Below, piece after piece: positions 40,435-47,282 of a stretch of DNA of 64,000 nucleotides (positions within the stretch are counted from its first letter, which is position 1; every line of letters starts with the position of its first letter). A program made the position numbers and the translations under genes. Below the pieces are notes generated by a model. The model ran no database searches. It was not told the origin of the DNA and was given only the letters and a program-made list of their open reading frames with translations. Source of the DNA: Massilia sp. BSC265 (GTDB lineage: Bacteria; Pseudomonadota; Gammaproteobacteria; Burkholderiales; Burkholderiaceae_D); contig NZ_JPXI01000034.1 in the NCBI RefSeq assembly GCF_000740675.1, positions 62,001 through 126,000 of the forward strand, read 5' to 3'.

Positions 40435-41235
40435 TTAGCGCGGCGCCGCCGCAATCCGGCGCGCATCCCCCGAGCCCACGACCGACTTGCTGACGCGCGG
40501 ATCGCCGTAGTAGTTGACGTCGCCCGAGCCGGCGATGGTCATGCTCAGCTCATGGCGCGCCCACACCGTCGCCTCGCCCGAGCCGGCCACGCTGACGCTG
40601 GCGTTGTCCGCCTGCACCGCGCCCATGTCCACGGTGCCCGAGCCGCCGATCGATACCGACAGCTTGCGCGCGGTGCCGCCGCCGGCCTTGAAGTCGCCGC
40701 TGCCGCCCAGGCTGACCGATACCGAGTCGCTCTCCAGCTTGCGCACGTTGATCTCGCCCGAGCCGCCCAGGTCGATGTTCAGGCGCGGTGCGCGCAGCGC
40801 ATCCGCATCGACCGAACCCGAACCTCCCAGCGCCAGGCGCTCGATCTGGCGGGCGTTCACGACGATCTTGAGGTTCCTGGTACGCAGGTTCAGGTTGCGC
40901 TTGGACGGGCGGATCTTCAGGGTGCCGTTTTCCACCACGGTCTCGATCAGCGGCAGCACGTTGTCGTCGGTTTCGATGGTGACGCCTTCGCTGTCGCCCA
41001 TGCGCAATTCCAGCTTGCCCGGCACTTCGAGGGCCAGGCCGGTGAAGTGCGATACCTGGCGGGCCTGGCGCTTGATGCTGCCGTTGCCCTCGACGCGTTC
41101 GCCGCCGAAGGACCAGCTGGCGGCCATGGACGGGGTAGCCGTCGTGGCAAGACCGGCGGCGAGGGCGGCGGCCACGAGGGTGGGAAGGAGAATGGCGCGC
41201 AGGAAGCCGGTCGGGCGGGAAGAGGTCTTGGTCAT
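40435..41235 (-). CDS. GIN-domain (DUF2807) exported protein
   Basis: The protein has 266 residues with a signal peptide (cleavage near SMAAS, ~39). The rest is a right-handed beta-helix-like GIN domain with repeated GGSG turns: LALGGSGSVDADAL, IDLGGSGEINV, SVSLGGSGDFKAGG, SVSIGGSGTVDMG, SVAGSGEATVWA, TIAGSGDVNYYG. DUF2807 proteins are surface or periplasmic and of unclear role. AGGAG lies before the ATG. Confidence 0.9.
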   Translation of the reverse strand: MTKTSSRPTGFLRAILLPTLVAAALAAGLATTATPSMAASWSFGGERVEGNGSIKRQARQVSHFTGLALEVPGKLELRMGDSEGVTIETDDNVLPLIETVVENGTLKIRPSKRNLNLRTRNLKIVVNARQIERLALGGSGSVDADALRAPRLNIDLGGSGEINVRKLESDSVSVSLGGSGDFKAGGGTARKLSVSIGGSGTVDMGAVQADNASVSVAGSGEATVWARHELSMTIAGSGDVNYYGDPRVSKSVVGSGDARRIAAAPR

Positions 41236-41453
41236 GCTTGTCTCCTGTTGAAGCGTTTGTCGATGCTGCCATCCTAGGCAAGGGCCGGGCCCGCTGCATC
41301 CCGGATGCGACGAACGGCACAGTTTACCGTCCAGAATGCACGCTGGCGTGACAGTCCGTCAGGCTTCATGCAGGATGGATGCCTATCCCGAACGCGCGGT
41401 TTGCACTAGAATCGTGCGCTTTTTGCGCCGGATTGCGTCCGGTGGAGCTAGCA

Positions 41454-41927
41454 ATGAACCTGATTCTCTTACTGATGGCCTTTTGCGTCGGCATGGCCAT
41501 GTCGGTCCAGGCGGCCGTTAATACCCAGCTGGCGGCCTCGATCGGCGCCAATTCGGTGGTCGCCGCCCTGGTGTCCTTCGGCTGCGGCACCGTCGTGCTT
41601 GCCGGGGTCGCCGTCTCGCGCGGCGGGCTGGGCCCGACCTTCGCGGCACTCAGCGGCCAGCCGCTGTGGAAGTTCGCCGGCGGTTTCCTGGGGGCGGCCT
41701 TCGTCTTCGGCACGGTGTTCCTGGCGCCGCGCATCGGCCTGCTGAGCCTGATCGTGCTGGTGATCGCGGGCCAGCTGATCACCTCGATGGCGATCGACCA
41801 CTTCGGTCTGGTCAACATGGCGATGCGCAAGGTCTCCGGCGTGCGCGTGCTGGGCGCCTGCGTGGTGGCGCTGGGCGTGGCGATCACCCTGTTCGGCGAC
41901 CGCGTCGTTGCAGCTTTCGGACGCTAG
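41454..41927 (+). CDS. YdcZ/DUF606-type DMT transporter half
   Basis: The protein has 157 residues with five hydrophobic helices. It begins MNLILLLMAFCVGMAMSVQAAVNTQLA and has FVFGTVFLAPRIGLLSLIVLVIAGQLITSMAIDHFG, the DUF606 signature. These five-helix proteins form dimers in the drug/metabolite transporter superfamily. Single gene; substrate unknown. The PilT-like gene follows after 100 bp. Confidence 0.88.
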   Translation: MNLILLLMAFCVGMAMSVQAAVNTQLAASIGANSVVAALVSFGCGTVVLAGVAVSRGGLGPTFAALSGQPLWKFAGGFLGAAFVFGTVFLAPRIGLLSLIVLVIAGQLITSMAIDHFGLVNMAMRKVSGVRVLGACVVALGVAITLFGDRVVAAFGR

Positions 41928-41984
41928 CCGACCTGCTGAGCAATTTTTATTTCAGATTTGCAATCTTCCGGAGATGCATGGTTT

Positions 41985-41990
41985 TATAAT
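41985..41990 (+). promoter_or_regulatory. -10 element before the PilT-like gene
   Basis: TATAAT lies 38 bp upstream of the ATG at 42028, predicting a start near 41997. No convincing -35 is seen at the right distance. Confidence 0.35.
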
Positions 41991-42027
41991 GTCCGGCACC
42001 GTTTAACTTTTTACACGTGCCGGCCAG

Positions 42028-43149
42028 ATGGAATACCACCAGTCTTCGCAGATCCCCACCCTGTCGTACATCGAGAACGAAGACCACCCGGTATTCGGTA
42101 CCCTGGTCGAGCAGATCCTGCACCTGCTGAATTCGCGCCTGGTGTTCTCGGACATCATCATCCACCAGAACAGCCCGCTGATGCTGCGCCAGCCGAAGGG
42201 CCTGGTGGCGGTAACCGATTCGCCCATCACCAAGGAAGAGCTGGAAGAATTCTTCGACGTCATCGAGCCGAACTGGGCCGAGCGTATCGCGGTGCGCGCG
42301 TTCGACCGCTCGATCGACCTGCACACCGCGCGCATCCGTGCCAACTGCTTCAGCTTCCAGGGCAAGAAGCGCCTCGGCTGCGTGATCCGCCGCTTCCCGA
42401 AGGAGCCGCTGGCGCTCTCCGAACTGGGCCTGTGGAAGGATGAGCAGGAATTTGCTTGCCTGAACAGCGGTCTCGTCTTGATCATCGGCGATACCTGCCA
42501 GGGCAAGTCGACCACGATCGCGTCGATGATCGACGAGATCAACAAGCAGCGCTCGGGCCACATCATCACCATCGAAGACCCGGTCGAGACCCTGATCCCG
42601 CAGCGCAAGTGCATCATCACGCAGCGCGAAGTCGGCGAGGACGCCGACGTGGCCAGCTACTACCTGGGCGCGCTGGACGCGCTGCGCGAGCGCCCGGACG
42701 TGATCGTGATCGGCGAGATCCGCGACGCCGAGACCGCGCAGGAAGCCCTGGCCCTGGCCGAATCCGGCCCGCTGGTGCTGGCCACCTTGCACGCGCGCTC
42801 TACCGAACTGGGCCTGCAGAAGATGCTGCGCCTGCTCGGCAATTCGGACGCCCAGGCCCAGGCCCTGGCGCACGCCCTGCGCGGCGTGTTGTGCCAGGCG
42901 CTGCTGCCGTCAAGGGAGGGCAACCGCTACCACCTGGCCACCGAATGCCTGACCCCCAGCAGCACCGTGATGCGCATGCTGGAGTCGGGCGACGTCGGCG
43001 CCATCCGCGCCCACATGAACGCGGGCCGCGATCCGGGCTGCCACACCATGAACGCCTCGCTCGAGCAACTGCTGGCGGCGCACAAGGTGCGGGTGGAGGA
43101 TGCGCGCAACGCCACCACCGATCGGGTGGGCTTCGCGGACATGGTCTGA
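42028..43149 (+). CDS. PilT/PilU-like type IV pilus ATPase paralogue
   Basis: The protein has 373 residues. It has the PilT-class fold: N-terminal domain with LHLLNSRLVFSDIIIHQNSPLMLRQ, Walker A GDTCQGKST (154-162), Asp box TIEDPVE, Walker B VIVIGEIRDAETA (225-237) and His box LATLHARST. In PilT the Walker A is GPTGSGKST and the His box TLHTNS; both differ here, though the GK(S/T) and Glu are intact. No pilin genes adjoin. It is likely an accessory retraction ATPase or T2SS/T4P orphan. A stem-loop follows the stop. Confidence 0.85.
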   Translation: MEYHQSSQIPTLSYIENEDHPVFGTLVEQILHLLNSRLVFSDIIIHQNSPLMLRQPKGLVAVTDSPITKEELEEFFDVIEPNWAERIAVRAFDRSIDLHTARIRANCFSFQGKKRLGCVIRRFPKEPLALSELGLWKDEQEFACLNSGLVLIIGDTCQGKSTTIASMIDEINKQRSGHIITIEDPVETLIPQRKCIITQREVGEDADVASYYLGALDALRERPDVIVIGEIRDAETAQEALALAESGPLVLATLHARSTELGLQKMLRLLGNSDAQAQALAHALRGVLCQALLPSREGNRYHLATECLTPSSTVMRMLESGDVGAIRAHMNAGRDPGCHTMNASLEQLLAAHKVRVEDARNATTDRVGFADMV

Positions 43150-43160
43150 TGCGGCTGCCG

Positions 43161-43191
43161 CCGCGGCCATCAACATTCCTGAAGGCCGCGG
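43161..43191 (+). terminator. Stem-loop after the PilT-like gene
   Basis: CCGCGGCC (43161-43168) and GGCCGCGG (43184-43191) with a 15-nt loop, 12 bp after the stop. No T tract follows; the phzF promoter begins just after. Confidence 0.35.
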
Positions 43192-43198
43192 GGGAAAG

Positions 43199-43232
43199 GT
43201 GATTGGACCGGCGACGGCCCGCCCCGTACCCT
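43199..43232 (+). promoter_or_regulatory. Activator-type promoter of phzF
   Basis: GTGATTGGACC (43199-43209) gives a -35-like TTGGAC (43203-43208), 18-bp spacer, TACCCT (43227-43232). Start predicted near 43239, 21 nt before the ATG. An equivalent promoter lies at 45122-45155. The weak -10 suggests need for an activator. Confidence 0.45.
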
Positions 43233-43259
43233 GCCAGCTCGTTCTTACAAGGAGGAGTC

Positions 43260-44129
43260 ATGGCTCATACCGTCAACATCGTCAACGCCTTCGTGGATGC
43301 AGCAGAAGGCGGGAACCCCGCGGGCGTCGTGCTGGACGCCGATGCGCTCTCGAGCGGCGAGAAGCTGCGCATCGCCCAACTGGTCGGCCTGTCCGAAACG
43401 GCCTTCGTCTCGCGCTCGCACGCGGCCGACATCAAGCTCGAATTCTTCACGCCCAGCCGCCAGATCGCTCACTGCGGCCATGCCACCGTCGCCACCTTTT
43501 CGCTGCTGGCGCAACGTGGACTGGTCACCGGGCCGGAGTCGTCCAAGGAAACCATCGATGGCACCCGCCGTATCCTGCTGCGCGGAGACGCCGCCTTCAT
43601 GGAACAGCGCGCGCCCGAATACGTCGACGAGGCGGACTTCGTCCCGGGCGCCGGTGCCGGGCGCATCCTGGCCAGTCTGGGCCTTGGCCCGGACGACGTC
43701 GCCGCGCCGCCCTGCGTGGTGGCTACCGGCAACCGCTTCGTGCTGGTCCACGTGCGTTCCGAAGCGGTGCTGGCGGGGCTGGCCACGGACATGGCCGAGA
43801 TCGCGGCCGTCAGCGCCGCCTTCGGCGCGATCGGCTATTACGTCTTCGCCACCACCGACGGCGAATTCGCCGCCACCGCCCGCATGTTCGGGCCGCACTA
43901 CGGCATCGAGGAAGAGGCCGCGACCGGGATGGCGGCCGGACCGCTGGCCTGCTACCTCTACGACCGCGCCGGGCTCAAGCACTCCACGCTGCTGATCCGG
44001 CAGGGCGCGCACATGGCGCCGCCGTCGCCCTCGCGCATCACGGTCGAGCTGCAGCTGGAGGGCGGGCGTATTACCGGGCTGTTCGCGGGAGGCGAGGCCA
44101 GGCTGGCCAGCACGGTGACGGTGATGTGA
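43260..44129 (+). CDS. PhzF-family isomerase
   Basis: The protein has 289 residues. Two-domain diaminopimelate-epimerase-like fold: VNIVNAFVDAAEGGNPAGVVL, catalytic Glu46 in SETAFV, CGHATVATFSLL, and EEAATGMAAGPLACYLYDRAG. PhzF isomerises trans-2,3-dihydro-3-hydroxyanthranilate in phenazine synthesis, but most members, including stand-alone ones like this, have unknown substrates. AAGGAGGAG sits before the ATG at 43260. A LysR gene ends 3 bp away on the other strand. Confidence 0.88.
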   Translation: MAHTVNIVNAFVDAAEGGNPAGVVLDADALSSGEKLRIAQLVGLSETAFVSRSHAADIKLEFFTPSRQIAHCGHATVATFSLLAQRGLVTGPESSKETIDGTRRILLRGDAAFMEQRAPEYVDEADFVPGAGAGRILASLGLGPDDVAAPPCVVATGNRFVLVHVRSEAVLAGLATDMAEIAAVSAAFGAIGYYVFATTDGEFAATARMFGPHYGIEEEAATGMAAGPLACYLYDRAGLKHSTLLIRQGAHMAPPSPSRITVELQLEGGRITGLFAGGEARLASTVTVM

Positions 44130-44132
44130 CGC

Positions 44133-45008
44133 TCAATCCTGCCAGGCCCGTCGTATCGCCCGCTGCGCCACGCGCAGCAGGCCCGGCTTGGCCGGCGACT
44201 GGGCGGAGACGAAGTGCATGCCCGCTTCCACCACGATGCCGTCCAGCGCGCACACGTCGCCCGTGGAATAGGCGTCCAGCATGTCGCGGCGCACCAGCGA
44301 CAGCCCGGCTTCCTGTCCCACCAGTTCGAGCAGCAGCGACTCCTGGTCGGTGCGCAGCCCCGGTGCGAAGCTGCGGCCGTGGGCGGCGAACAGCGCGGTG
44401 GTCAGCTTGTGGAAGGAGCAGTCGTCCGAGGTGCCGATCCATGGCAGGGCGAGGGCAGCCTCGAGGCCACCTGCTTCGATACGCTCGCGCCAGGCGGCGG
44501 GGTAGCCGACCACGAACTCGACCGGGGCGAGGAGCGTGGCGTCGATCGCCAGCCCTTCCAGCTTCCCTTCGACGAAACCGGCGTCGAACACCCCATCCTC
44601 GATATTCTTCAGTACCGCGCCCGAGGTCGTCTGCACCAGCGAGATGGCAACGTGGGGCGCGGCTTCGCGCATGTGGCGCAAGAAAGCCGGCAGGCGGAGA
44701 AAAGCGGGCTCGTTGACGGTGCCGATCACCAGTTCTCCCGCGATCTCGCCGTTCAAGGTATTGGCTTCGTCGCGAATGGCCTCGACCGCATGCAGGGCGC
44801 GCTTGGCATGCACGAACACCGCTTCGCCTGCCGGCGTCAGCGTCATGCCCCGCGCGTGGCGCTCGAACAGGCGCACCCGCAATTCCTCTTCCAGCTGCTT
44901 GACGTGGGCGCTGATGGCCGGCTGGCTCAGGTGCAGCAGCTCGGCCGCCCGCGCCACCGTCCCGCAGCGTGCGATCGTGACCAATGACTTCAACTGGTGG
45001 ATATCCAT
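44133..45008 (-). CDS. LysR-family transcriptional regulator
   Basis: The protein has 291 residues. N-terminal HTH: LKSLVTIARCGTVARAAELLHLSQPAISAHVKQLEEELRVRLFERHARGMTLTPAGE. The effector domain starts GELVIGTVNEPAFLRLPAFLR. It is divergent from the eamA remnant across a 363-bp region and convergent with phzF. LysR regulators usually control the divergent gene, here a broken exporter, so its remaining target may be phzF or a distant gene. Confidence 0.92.
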   Translation of the reverse strand: MDIHQLKSLVTIARCGTVARAAELLHLSQPAISAHVKQLEEELRVRLFERHARGMTLTPAGEAVFVHAKRALHAVEAIRDEANTLNGEIAGELVIGTVNEPAFLRLPAFLRHMREAAPHVAISLVQTTSGAVLKNIEDGVFDAGFVEGKLEGLAIDATLLAPVEFVVGYPAAWRERIEAGGLEAALALPWIGTSDDCSFHKLTTALFAAHGRSFAPGLRTDQESLLLELVGQEAGLSLVRRDMLDAYSTGDVCALDGIVVEAGMHFVSAQSPAKPGLLRVAQRAIRRAWQD

Positions 45009-45121
45009 GGGTGCCGTGTTCGATGAGCGGTGAGCCGCATTAGGGAAGATTCTACACAGCCTGGCGGCATTTCTCCGGCCGGCCGCGGGCCCTCAGCAAT
45101 CCTGAGCCTGCTGGGAGAAAA

Positions 45122-45155
45122 GTGATTGGACCCCCAGGCCGCTGCTTCGTAGAGT
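45122..45155 (+). promoter_or_regulatory. Promoter block matching that of phzF
   Basis: GTGATTGGACC (45122-45132) with TTGGAC (45126-45131), 18-bp spacer and TAGAGT (45150-45155). The 42 bp ending at GGACC (45091-45132) align without gaps to 43168-43209 at roughly 70% identity by eye. Confidence 0.45.
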
Positions 45156-45258
45156 AGGGACTGCGCTTCCCGCGGCAGCGGCCGCCCGTCTGTCCTGGGC
45201 CGCTGTCTTCCGGCCAGCGTCGTGCCGGCCGTTTCTTCTTCGCGCGAAGCCGCAGGCT

Positions 45259-45282
45259 TCCCTATGCAATGGTGCATAGGGA
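45259..45282. promoter_or_regulatory. Perfect 10-bp-stem inverted repeat before eamA
   Basis: TCCCTATGCA, loop ATGG, TGCATAGGGA. It lies 89 bp upstream of the eamA remnant. Could be the LysR operator or an attenuating hairpin in the long leader. Confidence 0.4.
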
Positions 45283-45371
45283 GCTTGCCGTTCTACGTGT
45301 TTTCATTGCGTTATAGCATAGATATCCTGTCCTGCATCCCGTCGCCGGTTTTCATCACGAAAGAATAATCA

Positions 45372-45617
45372 ATGGCATTCAAGCACCTCCTGCTCGGCAT
45401 CCTCGTCACCGCGATCTGGGGCGCCAATTTTTCGGTCATCCAGCTCGGCCTGGCCGACGTCGATCCCTTCGCCCTTGCATGCGCACGCTTTGCCTTGAGC
45501 GCCTTTCCGCTGATCCTGCTGGTGCCGCGTCCCGCGACCGGCCTGCGATACGTGGCCGGCTACGGCGCGCCGCTCGCCGCCTGGTGGCAGCGCAGGCAGG
45601 CCGTGTCCATCCGCTAG
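45372..45617 (+). pseudogene. Truncated EamA-type exporter (DMT family)
   Basis: The frame codes 81 residues. The first ~63 (MAFKHLLLGILVTAIWGANFSVIQLG ... RFALSAFPLILLVPRP) are the start of an EamA O-acetylserine/cysteine exporter-type protein, normally ~290 residues with ten helices. After GLRYVAGYG the sequence turns into unrelated basic residues and stops. The remaining eight helices are absent; the next gene starts 81 bp later on the other strand. A deletion has removed the rest. Confidence 0.75.
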
Positions 45618-45668
45618 CACTGCTGCGCACTGGCCGGGCCATGTCCGCTGCGGCCGAGCTTCAGGAGC

Positions 45669-45688
45669 CGCCTGCTACCCGGCAGGCG
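45669..45688. terminator. Hairpin between the eamA remnant and the retropepsin-like gene
   Basis: CGCCTGC (45669-45675), 6-nt loop, GCAGGCG (45682-45688), extended by GCCG/CGGC with a bulge. It lies 10 bp beyond the stop of the minus-strand gene and probably marks its transcript end. Confidence 0.4.
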
Positions 45689-45698
45689 CGGCTGCTTC

Positions 45699-46649
45699 TC
45701 AGGGCGATGAGGCGCCTTCCCTTGCCTCGTTCACCGGCGAAAAGTAAATCCGGTTCTGGCTCATCGCGACGTAGACACGGTGGCGCCGCAGGAAATCGGT
45801 GCCGAGCACCAGCATTTCGCCCGAGAGGTCCATGTTCATCAAGCGCAGGTCGACATTCTTGATCTCGAGCTCGCCGATCGACATCCGGGGCACCGGCACC
45901 TTCCAGACCGGCTGCTGGCGGTCGCGCCAGCTTTTCACCGGAGCCTCGCGCGTCGCGCCTTCCGACTCGGGGCTCAGGCCCATGCGCTGCGCGGTGAACA
46001 GGTCCACGTAGGAGTGCGTGGTGACGGTCGAGATGACGGCATTGATGTCCTGGCCGTTGATGCGGACCTTGAACCAGGGCCGCAGGTCCTTTCTCAGCGG
46101 GTGGACCTCGAAAGGCACCGAGGGGGTCTTCCGGTCCCAGTAGGCGAGCGACGCCCGCAGGCAGCCGCGCGGCTTGAAAAGCTTCAGGTAGCCCCCGGCC
46201 AGCGCGATCTCGACGTCGGTGCGGAACAGGTAGTTCGCCCCGATCTTGGCGCCGACGCCGTCGTCCTGCAGGTCGTCGACGGCGAACCAGGCATTCCTGT
46301 ACTCGTTCGGGCCGAGCGCGACGTGGTCGAGACGCGCATTCGCCACCTGGACGCCGACGTAGTTGCTCTCCGAGAGATTCACCTTGACGCCGAAACCTTC
46401 GAGCGTCTTCCTGTCCAGCGAGGTCGCTTGCTGGGCGCCGGTATCGATCAGGGCCGGCACCGCGTGACCGTTGATACGCGCCTCGACGAGCGGCACCGCG
46501 TCGCCCCTGAAGCTCAGCGGCAAGGTCGACGGTTCGCCCGGCTGGCAGCCAGCTGGCAGCGCCTGGGCCGAAGCCGGGAAGGGCAGTGCAGCGAGGGCGA
46601 GGAGGGAGAAGCCGAAACGGCGGGCAAAGCAGGATACGGTGGTATGCAT
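45699..46649 (-). CDS. Exported retropepsin-like aspartic protease-fold protein
   Basis: The protein has 316 residues with a signal peptide ending near PASAQA (~29). The first retropepsin-like unit has VEARINGHAVPALIDTGAQQATSLD with the DTG catalytic triplet. The second unit has FKVRINGQDINAVISTVTTHSYVDL, where DTG is STV, and a LVLGTDFLRRHRVYVA end. Real gene: two pepsin-like half domains. Only one half keeps the Asp, so an active dimer is uncertain. The start at 46649 gives the signal peptide; a longer frame to 46820 is unlikely. Confidence 0.75.
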   Translation of the reverse strand: MHTTVSCFARRFGFSLLALAALPFPASAQALPAGCQPGEPSTLPLSFRGDAVPLVEARINGHAVPALIDTGAQQATSLDRKTLEGFGVKVNLSESNYVGVQVANARLDHVALGPNEYRNAWFAVDDLQDDGVGAKIGANYLFRTDVEIALAGGYLKLFKPRGCLRASLAYWDRKTPSVPFEVHPLRKDLRPWFKVRINGQDINAVISTVTTHSYVDLFTAQRMGLSPESEGATREAPVKSWRDRQQPVWKVPVPRMSIGELEIKNVDLRLMNMDLSGEMLVLGTDFLRRHRVYVAMSQNRIYFSPVNEAREGASSP

Positions 46650-46823
46650 GGGATCAGGCCGGTTGTGGGAGCGAGCGCGATTGTACGGGTGTTTCCGGCG
46701 TAAGGGCTCGTTGTCGCCGATACGCCACGGCCGCCTCATGGTGAAGACCCCGGTCGACTGGCTGCTGCCTGCGCTACCCCTGCCCGAAGCGCAGGCAGTG
46801 CAGTTCAGGCCGGTGCGCAAGCG

Positions 46824-47210
46824 CTAGGGCTTCCACACGTATTGGACGAGGGTCCAGGCGTCGACCGCCTTGCCCTCGAGCAGCGCCGGATGAAAACTGC
46901 ATGTCGCGATCCCGGCGCGGGCCGCCTCGTCCAGGTCCGGGTAGCCCGACGAGGTGACGACCCGCGAGTCCTTGACCGTACCGTCGGCGCCGATCAGGAA
47001 GCGCAGCGTCACCGTCCCCTGGTGGTTCCGCCTGAGCGCTTCTTCGGGGTAGACCGGCGGGGAGCAGCTGTCGTACCTGATCGACCCTGGCGCGTTGGGG
47101 GCGAGCTTGACCGGCCCGATCTTGTCCGTGCCGGCCGCGCTTGCCCATCCGGCGAGGCAGGAGAGGGCGAGGGCGGTGGCGAAGCCTGCGAATCCTTCCC
47201 TGGATGACAT
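46824..47210 (-). CDS. TonB C-terminal-domain periplasmic protein
   Basis: The protein has 128 residues. A signal peptide ends near ASAAG. The TonB C-terminal fold follows: PPVYPEEALRRNHQGTVTLRFLIGADGTVKDSRVVTSSGYPDLDEAARAGIATCSFHPALLEGKAVDAWTLVQYVW. There is no proline-rich spacer or membrane anchor, so it is not an energy-transducing TonB; such stand-alone domains are common in this family. A hairpin separates it from the M16 protease gene. Confidence 0.82.
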   Translation of the reverse strand: MSSREGFAGFATALALSCLAGWASAAGTDKIGPVKLAPNAPGSIRYDSCSPPVYPEEALRRNHQGTVTLRFLIGADGTVKDSRVVTSSGYPDLDEAARAGIATCSFHPALLEGKAVDAWTLVQYVWKP

Positions 47211-47231
47211 GCGCTCTCCTTTGTGGGATGA

Positions 47232-47259
47232 CGCATCGCCTGCAAGGACAGGCGATGCG
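47232..47259 (-). terminator. Stem-loop after the M16 protease gene
   Basis: CGCATCGCCTG (47232-47242) and CAGGCGATGCG (47249-47259), 11 bp perfect, 6-nt loop. It lies 23 bp past the M16 stop on the minus strand. No T tract. Confidence 0.5.
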
Positions 47260-47282
47260 CTTAGTTACCGCTTGCTTCCGGC

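Larger units (their letters stand above)
45009..45371. other. Divergent intergenic region (363 bp) between LysR and eamA remnant
   Basis: Contains a promoter-like block at 45122-45155 that matches the phzF promoter, a perfect stem at 45259-45282, and GC-rich sequence between them. From that promoter, a ~210-nt leader would precede the eamA ATG, unusually long; part of the region may once have held something else. No coding region is supported. Confidence 0.5.

Noticed and set aside
43260..44129. phzF considered as part of a phenazine cluster.
   Set aside because: No other phz gene is in the window, and stand-alone PhzF proteins are common.
46650..46820. A longer N-terminus for the retropepsin-like protein (start at 46820).
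   Set aside because: The extra 57 residues are not signal-like or domain-like, while 46649 gives a clean signal peptide.
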